Shown here: one piece after another, positions 61,697 to 64,000 of the stretch
How positions within the stretch are numbered: the first letter of the stretch is position 1
Layout: the number at the start of each line of letters is the position of its first letter
Assembly: GCF_010731735.1 (NCBI RefSeq)
Contig: NZ_AP022588.1
Location: forward strand, 434,001-498,000
From: Mycolicibacterium sediminis
Lineage (GTDB): Bacteria; Actinomycetota; Actinomycetes; Mycobacteriales; Mycobacteriaceae
Length of the DNA: 64,000 nt
Reading direction: 5' to 3'
Translations under genes and position numbers: made by a program
The notes under the pieces: generated by a model
Database searches by the model: none
What the model was told of the DNA's origin: nothing
The model's input: only the letters and a program-made list of their open reading frames with translations

Positions 61697-62533
61697 TCAG
61701 GACGTCTCTTCGACGGTGATCTCGTCGAAGTCCCCGGGAGCGAAGAGACCCGTCCAGCCCATGTACTGATCGCCCTCCAGACCGAGTTCCTCGGCCACCG
61801 CGGGCGGTCCGATGAATTCCACGAGCACGCGCCCGTCGGACCCTTGCGAACGCAGCGAGACCGTGTGTCCCGCAATGGTTCCCTCGACCGTCATCGTGAT
61901 GATCGTCTCGATCGCCGACCTCGGGACCTTGGCCCACGTCTGGCGGGTGTGGATCTCCCGTCGCCCGGACTCCCCTCGCTCGAAGGCGTCGGGCAGCTCG
62001 GTGTCGGGATCGGCGCGCAGCGCCACCCAGTCGGAGCCGCTGAAGGCGACCCGGTATCGCTTACCCCGGTAGATGGCGTCCGCCCCGGTCACGGGGACGC
62101 GCACGACGTCGTCCGCCGCGGTGGGCTCCCCCGAGTGCGTGACCACCAGGGCGGTGCACGCGTCGTCGTAGGAGGCGACGAGGTGCGCCCTCAGCCTCGT
62201 CAACGGCACCCCGTAGCTCCCGGCTTCGGTCGGCACGCCGCGAAACGGGTCGTCCGCATCCTGGTTGACGTCGGTCAGGAACTTCCACCAGCCAGAGTCG
62301 TCCGTCGGGCCGAAGACGTTGGGCGCATCCGCCGGCGCGATCATGCAGCCGGTCTCGCCCTCGCGCTCCGACGTGTAGATCTGCAGCTTGCAGTTGGCAC
62401 TCCGGAAGTAGCAGATCGCCAGACCGGCGCCGTCGGCATCGAGGCCCACGAAGGTGCCGTCGAACCGCAGACCGTACGTCGACAGGGTGCGGCCGACGAT
62501 GCGATCGACCTCGCCTTCGAACGTGGACGTCAC
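61697..62533 (-). CDS. Hypothetical protein bracketed by 60-bp direct repeats
   Basis: ATG 62533, 278 residues, acidic, with no signal peptide or membrane helix. It seems to have two halves: residues 1-130 (FEGEVDRIVGRTLSTYGLRF, SEREGETGCMIAPADAPNVF) and a β-rich second half (YRGKRYRVAFSGSDWVALRA, IITMTVEGTIAGHTVSLRSQ, GWTGLFAPGDFDEITVEETS). I do not recognise a family; immunity-protein-like folds are a loose possibility. It is read opposite to its neighbours, and a 60-bp palindromic repeat stands on each side. Confidence 0.6.
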   Translation of the reverse strand: MTSTFEGEVDRIVGRTLSTYGLRFDGTFVGLDADGAGLAICYFRSANCKLQIYTSEREGETGCMIAPADAPNVFGPTDDSGWWKFLTDVNQDADDPFRGVPTEAGSYGVPLTRLRAHLVASYDDACTALVVTHSGEPTAADDVVRVPVTGADAIYRGKRYRVAFSGSDWVALRADPDTELPDAFERGESGRREIHTRQTWAKVPRSAIETIITMTVEGTIAGHTVSLRSQGSDGRVLVEFIGPPAVAEELGLEGDQYMGWTGLFAPGDFDEITVEETS

Positions 62534-62585
62534 CGTTCACTCCCTCCGTCATACCGAGCACCGGCCATCACCAGTTTCCCCTCGA

Positions 62586-62645
62586 CGCCGAACCGGACAG
62601 TCACGTCGTTCAGGCGGCTGCCCAGCGACGTGACTCTCCAGTTCG
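62586..62645. repeat. 60-bp palindromic repeat, copy 2
   Basis: Arms AGTCACGTCG (62599-62608) and CGACGTGACT (62626-62635), plus outer arms CGCCGAAC (62586-62593) and GTTCGGCG (62641-62648). It has the same spacing throughout as copy 1 at 61624-61683, in direct orientation. Confidence 0.9.
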
Positions 62646-62663
62646 GCGCGAAAGCCCGCCGTT

Positions 62664-62691
62664 TTGGCTCCGAACACCTCGGGAGTAGAGT
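62664..62691 (+). promoter_or_regulatory. Promoter of the leuA leader
   Basis: TTGGCT (62664-62669), a 16-nt spacer and TAGAGT (62686-62691) fit a SigA-type promoter. The expected start point coincides with the GTG of the leader peptide at 62699, so the leader transcript would be leaderless. Confidence 0.5.
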
Positions 62692-62698
62692 GTCACCC

Positions 62699-62740
62699 GT
62701 GCAGCGTGCGCTCCTCCTCGGACGCCGCGACGGAGTCTGA
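62699..62740 (+). CDS. leuA leader peptide with three consecutive Leu codons
   Basis: GTG 62699 encodes 13 residues, MQRALLLGRRDGV, then TGA. Three adjacent CTC Leu codons and a stem-loop overlapping its end are the layout of an amino-acid attenuator. There is no ribosome site; translation is probably from the 5' end of a leaderless mRNA. Ribosome stalling at the Leu codons would change folding of the region ahead of leuA. Confidence 0.7.
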   Translation: MQRALLLGRRDGV

Positions 62741-62763
62741 CTCGGACTGGCTCTCCGTCGCGG
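62725..62763 (+). promoter_or_regulatory. Attenuator stem-loop of leuA
   Basis: CCGCGACGGAG (62725-62735) and CTCCGTCGCGG (62753-62763) are perfect 11-bp arms. The left arm lies in the last codons of the leader peptide, so a translating ribosome would open it. A smaller competing pair, GAGT/ACTC (62733-62736 and 62740-62743), is nested at the loop. leuA starts 57 nt further on. Confidence 0.65.
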
Positions 62764-62786
62764 GTGTTCGCCATGCGCCGGTCTGA

Positions 62787-64000
<1,214 letters not shown>

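Overview
The window is high-GC actinobacterial DNA, almost certainly a Mycobacterium of the fast-growing Mycolicibacterium type. The evidence is the complete ergothioneine operon egtABCDE, an F420-type luciferase-like oxidoreductase, actinobacterial ask/asd followed by leuA, many GTG starts, and tightly overlapped genes. From about 15.1 kb to the end, gene order matches what I recall of the M. tuberculosis Rv3688c-Rv3710 interval (YqeY, Rv3689-Rv3691 type genes, MoxR, DUF58, SpoIIM-like, RDD, Rv3698/Rv3699 types, egtE-D-C-B-A, Rv3705c type, asd, ask, leuA). Several blocks absent from M. tuberculosis are inserted in it. These locus names come from memory and no search was run.

Left end (1-6,990) is an integrated mobile island in decay. 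It holds a CsoR-type repressor cut by the window edge, a scrambled ctaG-like pseudogene, a membrane protein, a lone CheB methylesterase domain, a TerB-Coq4 fusion, a resolvase stump, a DUF3644 protein with a HEPN-like RNxxxH motif, and a Fic protein with repeated operator-like sequences upstream. The island ends at a 43-nt copy of the 3' half of tRNA-Pro(CGG), the expected scar of integration into a tRNA gene. Next (7.0-12.0 kb) is an arsenic block: arsR-acr3-arsC, an ArsO-like flavoprotein plus an MFS exporter, and a second divergent arsR.

The middle (12-38 kb) is chromosomal with accessory inserts. It has a GNAT, a MycE-like methyltransferase, an F420 oxidoreductase, the five-gene membrane/MoxR/DUF58 operon, SpoIIM-like and RDD proteins, a TetR-MFS pair and an AraC/anthrone-oxygenase pair. 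A compact regulon follows: a carotenoid-cleavage-type oxygenase, an NCS1 permease and a PadR regulator, tied together by two copies of the same tandem operator. After it come a Gly-rich PadR regulator, an aldo-keto reductase, a photolyase-like protein with unusual domain order, and a GCS2-family ligase.

The right part (38-64 kb) holds egtA-E (ergothioneine from His, Cys and Glu), an Ohr/OsmC peroxidase, a clade-3-type catalase, a CsbD stress protein and the asd-lysC operon. It then holds a nitrogen cluster: a GlnR box, an Amt transporter, a glutamine-synthetase-like ligase, three proteins equivalent to split glutamate synthase domains (GlxB/C/D or MgsA/B/C type), a FAD amine oxidase and an XRE-cupin regulator. 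This set looks like a methylamine/N-methylglutamate or related amine nitrogen pathway. The window ends inside leuA, which is preceded by an apparently leaderless leader peptide with three consecutive Leu codons and a strong stem-loop, i.e. an attenuator. Several intergenic palindromes of related sequence are spread through the right half. Two of them are 60-bp near-identical direct repeats bracketing one unknown gene.
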